A DNA stretch of 64,000 nt from Pseudopithomyces maydicus (lineage: Eukaryota > Ascomycota > Dothideomycetes > Pleosporales > Didymosphaeriaceae). Shown here one piece after another: positions 22,007 through 34,618 of the stretch. Within the stretch, counting starts at the first letter, position 1. Each line of letters begins with the position of its first letter. The notes beneath the pieces were generated by a model that saw nothing but the letters and a program-made list of their open reading frames with translations, did no database searches and was not told the origin of the DNA. Location: assembly GCA_026873275.1 (NCBI GenBank), contig JANTUC010000012.1, forward strand, positions 1,384,001-1,448,000. The letters are read 5' to 3'. The translations under genes were made by a program, and so were the position numbers.

Positions 22007-24653
22007 ATGACTTCCAGTCCCGCACACGGTACCGTTTCCTCGACTTCAACGTCCGGCAGATCGCTGTTCTCCCGACTGCGCGCGCCCTCAAATCCAAGAC
22101 GCGCAACTTTACAGATTTCTACATTCAGCCGGACGATCCACACCGCCAGTATGCGCCGGGCGACATCATCAGCGGTAGCGTCATCGTCAAGGTGATCAAG
22201 CCGCTGCGCATAACCCATCTCGTCATATCGCTGCACGGCTATGCGCAGGTCTTCAAGAATCCAAATTCCCCAGGCGATGCATATAAAAACTATAGTAATA
22301 CAGTAGGATCAGGCAAGGGCAAAAAGCCTGGGAGTTATTTTGGCAACGGTTTCGCTTCTCTTTTCGAGGATGAGTCGGTATTATGCGGAGAAGGCAGGTT
22401 AGGCGAGGGCGTCTATCACTTTAACTTTGAGTTGGAGTTTCCGTCCAAGGGGTTGCCTAGCAGTATAGACGTAGGTTGACTTTCCTCTTTTGCAGTTGGA
22501 CTCCGTATTGACAAGCACCTTAGTTTGAGCGAGGGACTATCTCCTATCTGCTGACTGCCAGCCTAACGAAGCCGACTACCATATCCCCAGTCTCTTCTAC
22601 TGATGCGAAGGTCCACTTTATGGACGTCATCGATGTCGCTTCCATACCAGAACCCAAACCGAGAGTGATCTCGCTGGAGCCCATATCCCGGAGAGGGCGA
22701 GCAAGAACACCAAAAAAGCTGCCGCAAGCCCAAGAAAATAAAGGCGCTACATTACAAGTGCCTGATAGCTCAGAGTCAACCCGCAGTGCGCGAGTATCGG
22801 GTTCTCAACTCGGCGCCGAAGAGACCGACTACCCGGGAAGTCCTGCGCCGAGCGACTCCAGCTTCGAAAGTCAAATGAGCAGTGGCAATGCTTCTGGAAC
22901 AGAATATGGCGTACGCTCAGTCAACACTACATTAGACAGTAGTCTGTCCCATACACACCAACTAGATGTGAAAGCAAAGACCATCACAGCGACTATTGAG
23001 GTTGCAAAGGGTGGCTTCTTACGGGGTGACAATATCCCGCTAAAAATCTCTATCAACCATACCAAGCACGTGCGGAGTCTGAAGGGAATCATCATCACAC
23101 TGTACCGACAAGCAAGAGTTGATATGCACCCTGCATTGCCAGTACTCCCGAACAGTAAGAACGATAAAGCCAAGTCTGAGGACTATTATCCAAAGTCACG
23201 GACGGGACTAGGCGGCTTATCACTCTCATCAGCTGGCTCGAGCCATCTGTTTCGGAAAGACCTCTCTCAGTCGTTTGCGCCACTATTTGTCGATCCTCGA
23301 ACACTCACTGCAGACGTCAAGTGTGCAGTGAGGGTACCAGACGAAGCCTTTCCCACAATCTCGAATGTACCAGGTGCAATGATCAGTTTCAGATACTTTG
23401 TCGAAGTCGTCGTTGACATACAAGGCAAATTATCTGGTCTTGATCGCTTGTTGCCCAGCACAGGTCTTGTGCCAATCAGTACTAACACCGGCGTAAGCGG
23501 TATAGGGCCAGAAGACGCCAGTGGTAGCATGTTCTCCACATGGGGTGGCAATTTCGCCGATACCGACTCCCTAAGACGCGAAAAGGGCGTGGTGTCCAGC
23601 TTATTCGAAGTCGTAATCGGCACCAAAGATAGCGAGAGAAGCGGCAAGCGCAAAGCTCGACCTATCGATGACCAGCTGGATGCACAAGAGATTCACTTCG
23701 AGCCGACCCCATCGATGAATGGTGAACACAATCAAGACTACTACGATCACGATCATCACGGTCAATACTACGATCACTATGCCTACGACAGCGCATACGG
23801 TGGCGCTTACGACCAAGCACCCGGCTACCACGACGGCAGCAGCTCACAAGCACCCTACGCCCCGCCACCCGAAGACAACGCGCTATCCGAAAAGAGCGAC
23901 TCCGCCGCGCAGAAGCCCGCCTCCTCCCCTCCCAACCCCCGGCGAAGACGGGCCTTCATCCGCCCCCACAATCCCCTTCGGCATCCCCCCTCCGCCCCCA
24001 TCCTCGACGACGACGACACCTCCCCCTTCGCAACAACCGATTTCGCCGCCTCATCCTCCACCTCCGCCCCCGGCCATCCCTCCCCGCCACCCCCTCCTTC
24101 TCCGTCGCCACCGCCTCCGCACAACCTCCAATTCCCCCCTCCCTCCACCGCACACCCACCGAAGACCAAACTCCCACCCTCAACACCGGATCCTCCCTCA
24201 CCATCAACGCGAATCCCCGCCACTCGCCCCCGCCTACAAACGCAACCGGCGCTTCAAACCAGTCAAAGCCCCTCCCGACAATCCCCCCTGAGTCCCAGAG
24301 CACAGCACCAGAGTACGAACCCCCTCCGCCTCATCCGCAGCACACGTCCACGTCCACCCCACGGACGACAAGCAAGAGCTTCAGCGCAGGAGACTGCATC
24401 TTGAGCGGAGTGCGCCGCCGCCTGATGACGATGAGGATGGGGATGCGGATGGGGATGGCGCTGGGGGGCTGAGTCGTCGTTGCGTGCGCCGACGGGCGAG
24501 ATGCAGAGGGTTGTGCTGGGCCCGTCGGCGCCCGTGCTGGATGATGAGGATGAGGGGTTGGTGAGTGCGGTGAGGCGGGGGCCTGGGGGTGGAAGTGCGG
24601 GTGTGGGTGGAGCGAGGCCGGTGAGTGAGGTGTTGCCTGGGTATGAGCGGTGA
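22007..24653 (+). CDS. RIM8: alkaline-pH response arrestin RIM8/palF, frame broken at several points
   Basis: The arrestin fold is unmistakable: FYIQPDDPHRQYAPGDIISG, then LVISLHGYAQVFKNPNSPGD, YFGNGFASLFEDESVLCGEG and FELEFPSKGLPSSID. A 53-nt intron (22471-22523) joins SSID to FERGTISYLL, then KVHFMDVIDV. The second arrestin domain contains TATIEVAKGGFLRGDNIPLK. RIM8/palF binds the membrane pH sensor palH/Rim21 and is ubiquitinated to recruit ESCRT. The frame does not hold throughout: MTSSPAHG..SLFSRLRAP (from 22007) must shift near 22085-22095 to reach KTRNFTDFY; near 23898-23908 to reach RRAEARLLPSQPP; near 24357-24360 to reach TDDKQELQRRRLHLE; and at the G-run 24463-24468 to reach the family-typical end VLPGYER at 24651. 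Other shifts may lie within the Pro-rich part. These breaks look like missing bases rather than biology. Confidence 0.9.
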
Positions 24654-25216
24654 GGAAGATATATACGTTTTGTACAGGTGGTGATTGTATCTGGGGTGGT
24701 GGGTTGGTGGTAGCGTGTGCGTCTGTTGTGCATACGTGCATACGTACGTACCTTTTGGATGGATGGTGTTTCAAGGCGTCGCCATCGTCGTTTTTTTTAA
24801 CTTCAACGAGTGGCTGGGTTTGGGCATGCATTTATATACATAGATGGTGTTTTTTAAGCTGGGACAAAAGACAGTGTTTGGGTGGGGTTGGGGTTTGGGA
24901 GATATTTTGTGTTTGGGGGTTGGACTTTTTCGTGATACCTTTTATGTAATGGACGACAATTAGCGGAATTGATGTTATTAGATTTCAGATTTCAGAGTTC
25001 TGATTTGATGGGGATTGTGTGTGTTGTAAGCGTTGAGCGTGATACCTCATTGAGAAGCAACGTTCGTGAGTTAGAAGCTTCGTAGCTTCGTAGCTTTTGT
25101 TGAAAAGGGGAACGACCAGCTTCCCATACACAATCTACACACTTCCAAAGATCCCACAAACCCCCTTTTATCTCCTTCCCCTTTTCCAATCATATGCCCC
25201 CCGCCCCTCCCCCAAC
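24654..25216. other. convergent 3' intergenic region
   Basis: The region lies between the convergent RIM8 and tyrosinase genes and is GT-rich. A short CATACGTGCATACGTACGTAC run lies at 24731-24750. No gene is seen. Confidence 0.5.
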
Positions 25217-26686
25217 CTACACATACTCATAACACAAATAACCCCCCGTCGTATCCATAACATCCCCCACCGTAATATCATCCACCATCCCATACGTCGT
25301 CAACACATGCCCCAGCGTCGTCTCCTCGCCCGGATCCCCCGGCACGCTGCCTGCGGCCCGAAACTGCGCTCGAGTCGCTGATGGCGGGGTGAAGGGCGGG
25401 AAGGAACTGCAAGCACTATCCCCAACGCCAGTCCCGTTTCCGTTCCCAGTCCCGTCACCCGTCATCAACGCAGTCGTAGCAAACTCAGCAAACTCAGCAT
25501 CCGCACCACTAAGAAACCCCACATTCGGCCCAGAAATATCCGTCAAGCGAGCCGGCCTATCGACATCCTGCCACTGCGCCCAGAGCTTATCGAGCCACGC
25601 GTGATGCAAGTAGAACAGCGGGTCTCCAGGCGACGAAAACACATTCGTCATCTGCCCGCCCACGCCCCCATGTCCCGCGGCATGCACATTCCCCTCCAGA
25701 CACGCCCTCACGCCCTCGAAGTCCTTCTTCCCGAGACACGTATCCACCTCCGATTGCGCCGCCCCTTTGCTCACGCACTCGTCTACATTCCGCTCGATGC
25801 AGTGGTCGCCCACCGCCTCGCCTGGCCCCAGCGAGTTGACGTACTCCTTGAACGGCCCGTCCGAGATGCAGTTGCCCGGCCCGGAGCCGTTGCCGCCGAA
25901 ACCGGTAGTGGGGGAGAGGAGCGGCGAGGTGAGGAAGGAGCCGGCGTCGAGGGATTCGTCCCAGTAGGGGTGTGGGGTGGTGAGGTTGCAGAGGGTGGTG
26001 AGGAGGGTGGAGTGTGTGGCGATGAGGTAGCGGTGGAAGGGGAGGAAGGAGCCCTGTGGGTGGGTGTTAAGGGGGTTATTGGGGGAACAAAAGGGAGAGG
26101 GGAGGAAGGGAGAGGGAGAGGGAGAGGGGTTCTGAGTATGTACATATGTACATACGTACATACATACAAGAAGGACGACGACGAAGAAGACGAACCGCGG
26201 AACAGAACATCCAAAAGCATCGCGCGAGAAACAAACAACACACACAAGCAGAGCTTAAACAAAATCAAATACCACATACCACAAAATGCACCACCCTCGT
26301 ATTCAGCACATGCAGCTTCTGAAATTCATCAAACACGGTGCGCGCCCCCGCGAGGCCCAACCTAGCCGGCGTGCTCATCAGGCATTTCTCGGCCGAGATG
26401 TAGTTTTGCTTCTCGGCGTCGGTGAGCGTGTGCCTGTGTGCACACACACATATACGTAAGTTTTGGGCTGTTAGATGGTGGTGGTGGAGTTTGGGAGGGT
26501 AGATACATGGGATGGGTGCTGTAGATATGGGTGTGGGGGTGGGGTTCGGCATTTGGATTCGCATACGTACCATGCTTTTCGTTGAACGATGGTGGTGCAG
26601 TTGGGGGATTGAGCGGCGGGGGTCGGGGCGGAGTGGGTGGTGGATAAAAAGAAGAGGAGGAGGAGGGAGGGGAGGAGGGACTTCAT
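25217..26686 (-). CDS. secreted tyrosinase (type-3 copper oxidase)
   Basis: The exons are 26686-26571, 26433-26280 and 26053-25217, with longer than usual introns of 137 and 226 nt; 368 aa. A signal peptide is clear (MKSLLPSLLLLFFLSTTHSA). The copper-A region spans exon 2 to 3: VHFV joined to GSFLPFHRYLIATH gives the H-x-x-G-x-F-L-x-x-H-R motif. Copper-B is GNVHAAGHGGVGG followed by DPLFYLHHAWLDKLWAQW, the D-P-x-F-x-x-H-H-x-x-x-D-x-x-W signature. Tyrosinases oxidise monophenols and diphenols to quinones. This is the short class without the long C-terminal shielding domain; the tail ends with CYEYV. Substrate is not predictable; secretion is inferred from the signal peptide. Confidence 0.93.
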
Positions 26687-27571
26687 GGTGGGAGGGAGGG
26701 GAAAGGAAGGGGGTGGGATTGGGTAGGAAAGGTGGGATATGGTTGTGTGGTGAGGGTTGGGGTGGATACTTATGTTGGGGGGTTGTTTAAAATAGAGGGG
26801 TATTTTAGGGAGGGAGGGAGGTGTGGGCTACATGGTGGATGGTGGGTTTATTTCTTTCCAAGGCTGGTGCTGTGTGAATCTCAACGTGCAATACTCATTA
26901 ATTCGTAAAAAGAAAAAAGAAAACAAAGTACTCGAGTTCAACGTTCTACTTCCTACACATCAGTCTTTAGAGAGGCTATTCTGTAAGGCCAAACTCATTC
27001 AGAAATGAGAGATGCCCTTCAGAATGTAAGCTGGAACGTGAAGTAACATCCAGTCACCACGGAATAGACGGCTCGCATAATCGGATCCGAGACTGCAGTG
27101 TTTTGGTAGATTTAATCTATCGCAAGGGGCAAAATATGCCGGTTGGCGCTTCCGAATGTGTACCCTTGTTGTTCCAAGCCCTTTTTCTGCTTAAGATATT
27201 GACGTGTAAAGTTTAAGTTTGGAATAGAGAAGGTGGATATGCGCGCTTACGCGTCAAAGACTGGGCAAAGACGACGACGAGCTGTGTAGAAGGCGATTGT
27301 ATGTCTTTCACACTTTGGACTTACTCCAAGGTAAAACTAGCAGTAAGCAGTGCTTTCCCGATTGTCTTGGAACAATTGATTATTTTAAAAAGGTCGCGTT
27401 GCGCGCGAGACCCAAAGGTCGTGGTCCCAATCGGGCAAGGCTCGAGCTAGACTTGGCAGGCACGTGAGCACGTGCGACGCTAAATCCACGCCAAGGCCAG
27501 CCTTAAAGATCCACTTCTAGACACCCAACTCACCTTCGCAACACCACAACTCGCACGCAAGCGCACCGGCC
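26687..27571. other. divergent intergenic region
   Basis: This 885-bp stretch separates the tyrosinase and THOC5 start codons. G-rich simple sequence occupies 26690-26825 (next to the tyrosinase start); the rest is mixed. No supported gene. Confidence 0.5.
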
Positions 27572-28315
27572 ATGAGCGGCCCGCAAGACGCAAGCGCCAT
27601 GGACGCCTCCGGTAGCGACGCCGCCGTCAGCGATGTCCTCGTGGATCTTGCCAACTTCAATATTCGCGATCATCTCAAAACTCCGGAGTACATACGCCTC
27701 CACGAGGAGACGCAGAAGCTCAAACAGCGCGTCATCGACCTTACTTCCTATCAAATGGAGCACCCCCGTCCCTTGAAAGCCCCGACGACGCCCGAGGAAA
27801 TCGATGCGGAGAAGAAGATCAAGAGCCAGCTCGAGCTGCTGGATAAGCAAATGCGCGCGCAACTAGCCATGGTGCGTACCGTTTATCGCGCGTGCGTCAT
27901 GAAGGTTCGCGAGGAGAAGGCAGAGACCGCCCGGTTGAAGGCCGAGAACGATGCGCTCATCCTGGACCTTCACAACCTCAAATACGAAGAGCAATCTCTC
28001 CGCTCCGAGATCGCAGCTGCCGAGAACTACGATCATAAGTATAAGAAACTCCCGCTGATCCCAACGGACGAATTCATCAAGAAATACCCGCAGTACGAGG
28101 GTGCGAGCGAGCACGAGCTGATGAAGGCAAGGATTGAACAGGAGTACCAGGACCGCGTGGAGCTGGAGTCGCAGCGCCAGGAGAAGCTCAAGCAAAAGCA
28201 GAAGCTCATCGCGGAGGTCAAGAAGAGCAAGGACGACTTGACGCGCTTGGACGGCATGGTCGAGAAGTTCGTCGAGCACTTTGAGCCCATTAGGAAGGTC
28301 TTCGCTACTGAGTAG
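27572..28315 (+). CDS. THOC5: THO complex subunit 5 homologue (Fms-interacting protein family)
   Basis: The single-exon frame encodes 247 aa. It has the THOC5/FMIP layout: an N-terminal segment (NIRDHLKTPEYIRLHEETQK), a long coiled coil (KSQLELLDKQMRAQLAMVRT, REEKAETARLKAENDALIL) and the conserved NLKYEEQSLRSEI plus LIPTDEFIKKYPQY block, followed by HELMKARIEQEYQDRVELES. THO/TREX couples transcription to mRNA export in the nucleus. Fungal homologues are short, like this one, and lack the metazoan C-terminal region. The start could also be the second Met at 27599. A further open segment downstream (28397-28615) might be an extra exon. Confidence 0.88.
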   Translation: MSGPQDASAMDASGSDAAVSDVLVDLANFNIRDHLKTPEYIRLHEETQKLKQRVIDLTSYQMEHPRPLKAPTTPEEIDAEKKIKSQLELLDKQMRAQLAMVRTVYRACVMKVREEKAETARLKAENDALILDLHNLKYEEQSLRSEIAAAENYDHKYKKLPLIPTDEFIKKYPQYEGASEHELMKARIEQEYQDRVELESQRQEKLKQKQKLIAEVKKSKDDLTRLDGMVEKFVEHFEPIRKVFATE

Positions 28316-28396
28316 GAAATGTTTCGTCGTGTCTCGCCGCGAAGAGCTGGCTGTCGGGATGATTGGACCCGCATGCTAAATGGATCGAATTTTTAG

Positions 28397-28615
28397 GACC
28401 CCGGAGAGGAAGAGACGGGCCTCTCTAAGTCCCAGCGCCAGCGCCGCCAGCGAAAACTCAAAAATAAATTGAAAAGGGAGGTTCTTGCAGAGAAGCAAGA
28501 GCTGAAATTGGAGCAGCTTGCAAAGGAGCAGGAACTTGCAAAGGAGCAGGAGCTTGCAAAGCAGCAGGATCTTGCAATGGATCTGGATGTTGCAGAGGAT
28601 CAGGACCTTTGGTGA
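28397..28615 (+). other. orphan coiled-coil reading frame, possible extra exon
   Basis: Directly after an acceptor-like TTTTTAG (28390-28396, with a TGCTAAAT branch-like sequence 20 bp upstream), 72 codons stay open to a TGA at 28613. They begin DPGEEETGLSKSQRQRRQRK and continue with a repeating LAKEQE motif encoded by an 18-bp near-tandem repeat (28517-28580), ending DQDLW. There is no start codon. Fusion to THOC5 would need a weak donor before its stop codon (GTCTTC at 28299). It may be an alternative terminal exon of THOC5, a remnant, or chance. Confidence 0.3.
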
Positions 28616-28992
28616 AGTGCTCTCAAGGCACGTTTGCTCTGTAAAGAGAGCTCGGATATCATAAGGAAGAGACTCACATCCAGGATATGGGTCTAGCTTG
28701 TTGACCGTTCAGGGAAAGGGTCGGCTTATGTACCGGGCGTTTGCCCCATACAGCTCGATATTGGCTGCACGCCTGGAATCACAAAGAGACTAATGGTCTC
28801 CTGCTGTAATGACCCTTGGGATTGGTATATAGCTTTAATGAATGAATCCACGATCATGACACTCCTAGAACCTGGACACCACTTGATATGTTGGGGTGAA
28901 GTGAGTTAACGGTGCACCGTGCGTGCAGGCTCCAGCGGGGCGTTCGGGCGCTAAATTAGCGGCTTGGTCCCGCGGTGGTTCCGCCATTAGAC

Positions 28993-31900
28993 ATGGCTCG
29001 GAATCTTACACTCCACATCCCTCCCTCTACCACACTTTGCCCTCGACACACCCCTTGCGGTTGCGGCCGAACCATGACTCGCCTCTCCGCCGCGGTTGGT
29101 ATCACGGGATGTCGAACCGTTAGAAACAACCATCAAGTAGAATTCCCTGAGCAAGAGGCATTCAGCGCCTTCGAGAGCGTGTTCCGACCTGTGGTGGACT
29201 CGCCGCCCCATCATTCCGAAGCAGACGGACGACCCAAGAAACGGCGCAGGACGCCCAACGGCTACCAGGCTGGCGCAGCACAGCCCTTCGACCCCGATAA
29301 GAGTGCTTTGCTTGCTAAAATCCCCTTTTATTTGGTCCCGTCCAAGTCTCAGGTATTGCCTCCACTTGCAGACGATGCGCGAGCATCTGTTCCAGTCCAG
29401 CTAGTAGCTTTCCACCACGGGAATGATCAGTTGATACTCTCTGTGTTCGAACCTGATTCTTCCACTACCCTCCACGTCACTGCAACAGCCGACAACACAG
29501 TACTCGGATTGCTTGCGCCACATCTAGCTACCGCCGCTTTGGTCGGTGCAGAGCGGGAGAAGTCCTCGCCACCATCGAGGAACGATTACATACCCTTCAG
29601 CCGTTGCATATTGTCAGCACCCACGTCTGATAGACCCTCCATACAACTGGATATCGAGCTGCGATGGCCATTTGGCATCTCCCTAGCAGACACCTATAGG
29701 ACACGAGTCCAACAACGCGCGAACCTCAACATCCTGTCCACCTACATTACGGCTACTGCCACCGAAGATCGATCGCCATGGACTCTAGCAGACTTCTACG
29801 ACTCCGTCCATGTTCCTTCGTCGGACAGCGCTATCTCACCGTGCATCGAGAACAGCCTCCCTTCAACAGATCTATATCCGTACCAGCAGCGATCAGTGAA
29901 TTGGATGATGCGACGTGAGGGTGTCACCATTACCTCTACAGGCGAAATCCAGAAAATTCCAACACAAACAGCGGGCACTGCACCCATATCGTTTTCTGCC
30001 ACCACAGACAACCAAGGGAGGAAGTGCCACGTAAGTCATGTCCGCGGCATGTTGATATCCGATACAAGCCAGGTCTGGGATTCGACGGCTCTCCCTGGCG
30101 GTATACTGGCTGAGGAAATGGGTTTGGGAAAGAGTGTGGAACTCATCTCACTCATGTGCCTCAACAAGCGAGACGTCACCAATAAGGATGTCTACGACCC
30201 ATACCTTGCTAAATCGGTCAAAGCCTCTGGGGCCACACTGATCATCACTCCTCCAGCAATTCTCGGACAGTGGATAACCGAAGTAAACAAGCACGCGCCC
30301 CAGCTCAAATGCTTCCATTACAGAGGGTTCAGCCAACATACACCCGAAGAGTCGACCGTCGAATACCTACTTCAATTCGATGTCGTTTTGACTAGCTACG
30401 ACGTGCTTTCCAAAGAGATACATCACGCCACACCTCCACCCGAACGTTCATTGCGACGCGCCAAGGTGCATGAGCGTCGCATCAGCCCATTGGTAGACAT
30501 CTCCTGGTGGAGAGTCTGTCTGGATGAGGCTCAAATGGTCGACAAGGGTGTCAGTCAAGCTGCCACGATGGCTCGGATCATACCGCGTTGCAACGCATGG
30601 GCTATATCTGGTACACCTCTTCGTACAGACATCACCGACTTGATCGGGCTACTTGTATTCTTACGCTGCGAGCCCTTCGCCAGCACCAAGGACCTTTTCG
30701 CACGCCTCGATAAAACCTCATTCCGTGACCTCATCAACCGCATCGCCCTGCGGCACACCAAGGACCAGATCCGCGGTGACCTAGACATACCTCCGCAAAG
30801 ACGCGTTGTGATCACTGTGCCGTTCACCGCAGTCGAAGACGAATATTACAAGGACATGTTTCGCCAAATGTATGAAGCATGTTTCCTGAGTCCCGAAGGT
30901 GTCCCCCTTCGTGAGGACCGAGGAATCGACCATCCTGAGACCGTCGAGCGGATGCGCGAATGGCTAGTCCGTCTACGGCAGACCTGCCTTCACAGCCATG
31001 TTGGTGAAAAGAACAGGAAAGCGCTCGGCCCTAAGAAGCAGCCCCTCCGTACTGTTCAAGAAGTGCTTCAGGTCATGATCGATCAGAACGAGGCTAAGCT
31101 CAAGTCCGAAGTTAGAGAGATGATCCTGTCCAAAATGAGGCTTGGCCATATCTGTTCTTTTGCATTTGATTATCCCAAGGAGGGGGCCATCTTATACTAC
31201 CAAGAGGCACTCCAAACGACTCTTGAATACGTCAAACTTGGTCGGGAAGAAATCCAGCTAGAGGTAGCTAAGCTACGATTGAGTGATCCTAATGCGTCAG
31301 AACATGAAGGTTCCGACGACGAGGATGAGAAGGATGAGACCAATGCCAAATTTGCTCGCATGATAACTTCACGCAGATCGCTTCGGTCCTTCCTCGAGCT
31401 AGAGCATGCATGTTACTTCTTCCTTGGAAACATGTACTATCAGTGGAAGGAAAACATCGCCCTCACTGTACCTGACTCTGCGGAGTATGAGCAACGAGAG
31501 AAGATGGAGAAAGAGTGGTACGACAAGGCAAAAGTTATTCGTCAAGAGCTCCTCAAAGACACCGAAAGGCGCACCCAACGACTCATGCAAAAGGTGAAGA
31601 ATATGAGGGCGCGGTATCAGGACTTGGATCTGCCTGAAATTGAAGACCTTGGCGGTATCGAAAGCAGCAATGTACTCGAAAAGCTAGATGTCATCACGAA
31701 CATCATCAATGCGCAGAGCGCGAAACTAAAGGAGTGGCGCAACAAGATCATTGAAATGTCCACCACCTCTCTTGTGGACAATGCTGAGGAAAAAGACATT
31801 ACCGGTGAAGAGTACGATATGTCACTCAAGGTTCAGGACGAACTCTACGTTTATATCCAGGCATTCCGGACAATTGTGGCTGATATGAATACTGCTGTGA

Positions 31901-33659
31901 ACGGGACAGAGGACACACTTGTGAATCACGAGATGGATCAGGCAGTAAAGCAGGCGAAAGACCAAGACTTCACCAGACGGGGGCATGCTCCCGAGCTTCT
32001 ACTTCGACTTGCCAATGAACGCACCCCATTACGATCCAAACCTCAGCACGGGTCTCTCAAAGGTGTCGTAGGGTCCGCTCGCCAATTGGCTGCATCGCTC
32101 CAACACCGAGCCGAAGTGGGAGACAGGCGCGCCGTAGTAGAGCTGACCATTGCCCAGAAATATCTCGTACAAATACAGGACATGTTTTCAACAAAGACGG
32201 AACTACTCACAGATCTGGAGAAAGAGCAAGAGCAGTTTCGGTTGACAATGAATATGCGCTTGGAGTTCTACCGCCAGATCCAGCATATTTCGGACACGGT
32301 GGAAGACTACCAGGAGGAGATGGACGAGGTTTTTGACCGTGTTGCTTTCCAGACTGAGGCTTTGAACACAGCGGCCAGGCAAATCAAGGTCCAACGGCAC
32401 AAGGTCAAACAGACGTATTTGAACAACCTCCGCGATGGCGTTGAGGAGCCGAAGACAGACTGCAACATCTGTTGCGAGAAATACGAGCGTGGTATATTGA
32501 CTACGTGTGGTCACAAAGTAAAGCACCTCTTTCTAAACTCCTGATCAGTACTAACGAATGACAGTATTGCCGAGACTGCATGTTCATATGGTGGAAAACC
32601 GGCAACCACAACTGCCCCGAGTGCCGCACAGCCCTCACGCGAGCCGACCTCAAAGAAATCTCAAACAACGTTACCCCCATCACCGCGCAGGAAGAAACCC
32701 CCGACACAGAAGCCACCTCCCCTCTATCCAGCTCCTCCTCCACCCCCTCCATCTACTCCACCATCCACACCTCCACCATGAACGAAATCAAAACCGTCAA
32801 ACTCGAAGACTCCTACGGCTCCAAAGTCGACATGATGGCCCGCCACCTCCTCTGGATCCGCAACAACGACCCCGGCGCAAAAACAATCATCTACTCCCAA
32901 TTCAGCGACTTCCTCTCCGTCCTGCGCCTCGCCCTCCGCCGCTTCAAGATCGGCGCCACCGCCATCCGCGACAAGAACGGCATCGAGAAATTCAAGTCTG
33001 ACCCCGCCGTCGAGGCCTTCCTGCTCGACGCCAAATCCAATTCCTCAGGGCTAAATTTGGTAAACGCAACGTACGTGTTCCTCTGCGAGCCGCTGATCAA
33101 CCCCGCGCTCGAGCTGCAGGCTATCGCGCGCGTGCACCGCATTGGGCAGCGGAGGGCGACCACCGTGTTCATGTACATCGTGGGGGGCACGGTCGAGGAG
33201 GCGATCTACGACATCTCAGTTAAGCGGAGGATGGAGCATGTGGGCAGGGATGCATCGGCGTCGGGATCGTCGTCGAGGGAGGGAAGCGCGACGCCAGCGG
33301 CGGCGGCTGTGGAGCGCTACCTCGACGTTGCGAATTCGGAGGAGATTAAGACGGCGGCGTTGAGTAAGCTGGTGAGGGAGGGGAACCAGGGAGAGGTGGT
33401 TGGGAAAGAGGATCTGTGGAAGTGTCTTTTTGGCAAGGTGAGGACGGGGGCGGCGGCGGCGGATGCGGCTGTGGATGTGGCTGCGGATGCGGACGCGGCT
33501 ACGGCGATGGCGGTGGACGGAGTGGTGAATCCGGCACCGCGGAATACGCTGAGGCATGAGATGAGGATTCGGAGAGAGAATTTCTTGCAGCAGGTCGAGG
33601 GGGTGCGGGACCGGTTGAGTCGCATCCGTAGGGCTTGGATGGTGCGATGGGGCTGGTGA
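28993..33659 (+). CDS. IRC20: SNF2-family ATPase with RING finger (IRC20/SHPRH-like)
   Basis: The exons are 28993-32517 and 32565-33659 with a 47-nt intron (GTAAAG, ACTAAC, CAG); 1539 aa, or 1512 if the in-frame ATG at 29074 is used. Helicase motif I is GGILAEEMGLGKSVELISL (near residue 370), motif Ia TLIITPPAILGQW, motif II the DEAQ variant (VCLDEAQMV), motif III AWAISGTPLRTD. A long coiled insertion precedes a C3HC4 RING split by the intron: CNICCEKYERGILTTCGHK then YCRDCMFIW and NHNCPECR. The C-terminal half has KTIIYSQFSDFLSVL and the motif VI stretch QAIARVHRIGQRR. The layout matches yeast Irc20 and human SHPRH, nuclear E3/ATPase proteins in DNA-damage tolerance. Ala/Asp-rich repeats lie near 33450-33510. 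Confidence 0.93.
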
Positions 33660-34618
33660 TGGGGAAGGGAGGAATGGGGATGGGGATGTGGAGTGGTGAA
33701 GCTATTTCTTTTTCTCTCGAGAACGAATCGGTTTACTGGGGATGGTGTTTAATGTTTATGGGTTTGGGCATGGCGTGGTATGATAGAGAGATATATATGC
33801 ATGGATAACTGGATAACTGGATGGACGGACGGATGGACGATATACCCAAACACAATATACAACAAGATATGATACAACACGATCGATGTACATGACATAC
33901 GTGGTGATTTACGTGCGTGCATGTAGATACGTATTTATCTAGTATGTTTTGTTTTGTGTTTAGAAGAAGCAGCAGCTGGGTGTGGAGCCGACTCGATTAA
34001 AACGTTTGGTTGGAGAAAAAGCTGTCTCCCCTCTTGTGACGGTATAACAAGTGGCGAATACGCCCATATCATCCCGTAATCGTCAAAAGATGCATTGGTC
34101 CCTGGTTCAGTACTCCTTGCCGTTGTATCCATCGCATCTGCTTTGCCTCTGGCTGGTTTGTTTGCCTTTGGTTGGTCTGCCTTGGGCTGGAGCCGGCACG
34201 AGCTGTCCAGGTAGGTCCTCACGACGATGATCAAAGCACTATTATACATACATTTACGGTCAAGAGGGGAAATGACCCTTTTTTAAATCATGATTTTATC
34301 TGCTCAGCTACTCTACTGCTTCTGTGTCAATTGACTGGATCATGTATATTTGCGATCGGGTGGGTATACGAGTTACGTACGCCACGACAGTATATGCTTC
34401 GAGATGTGCTTAATCTGGAGGGGTTTTTTTCTTTCACGGGGATGGTTCGGGAGTGTTGAGGGGGCTTGCTTGTTAGCTGGTGTGGAGTTGGTTATTTATT
34501 AAAATGGGTTTCAAATGGTGAAGATGTGCACTTGATGTGGTGGAGAATTGGGGTTTGAAATACTCTATGCTAATATATATGAGGGTGTGAATTGGAATAT
34601 CAGATGTGGTATACAAGA
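33660..34618. other. convergent intergenic region
   Basis: The region lies between convergent genes. A 104-codon open frame (33935-34249, minus) has polar composition but no recognisable domain or neighbour support, so it is not called. A GGAT/GGAC repeat (ggataactggataactggatggacggacggatgg) is near 33803-33837. Confidence 0.4.

Noticed and set aside
33935..34249. 104-codon frame on the minus strand near the NLR 3' end
   Set aside because: Polar composition only, no motif and no link to the NLR frame; left uncalled.
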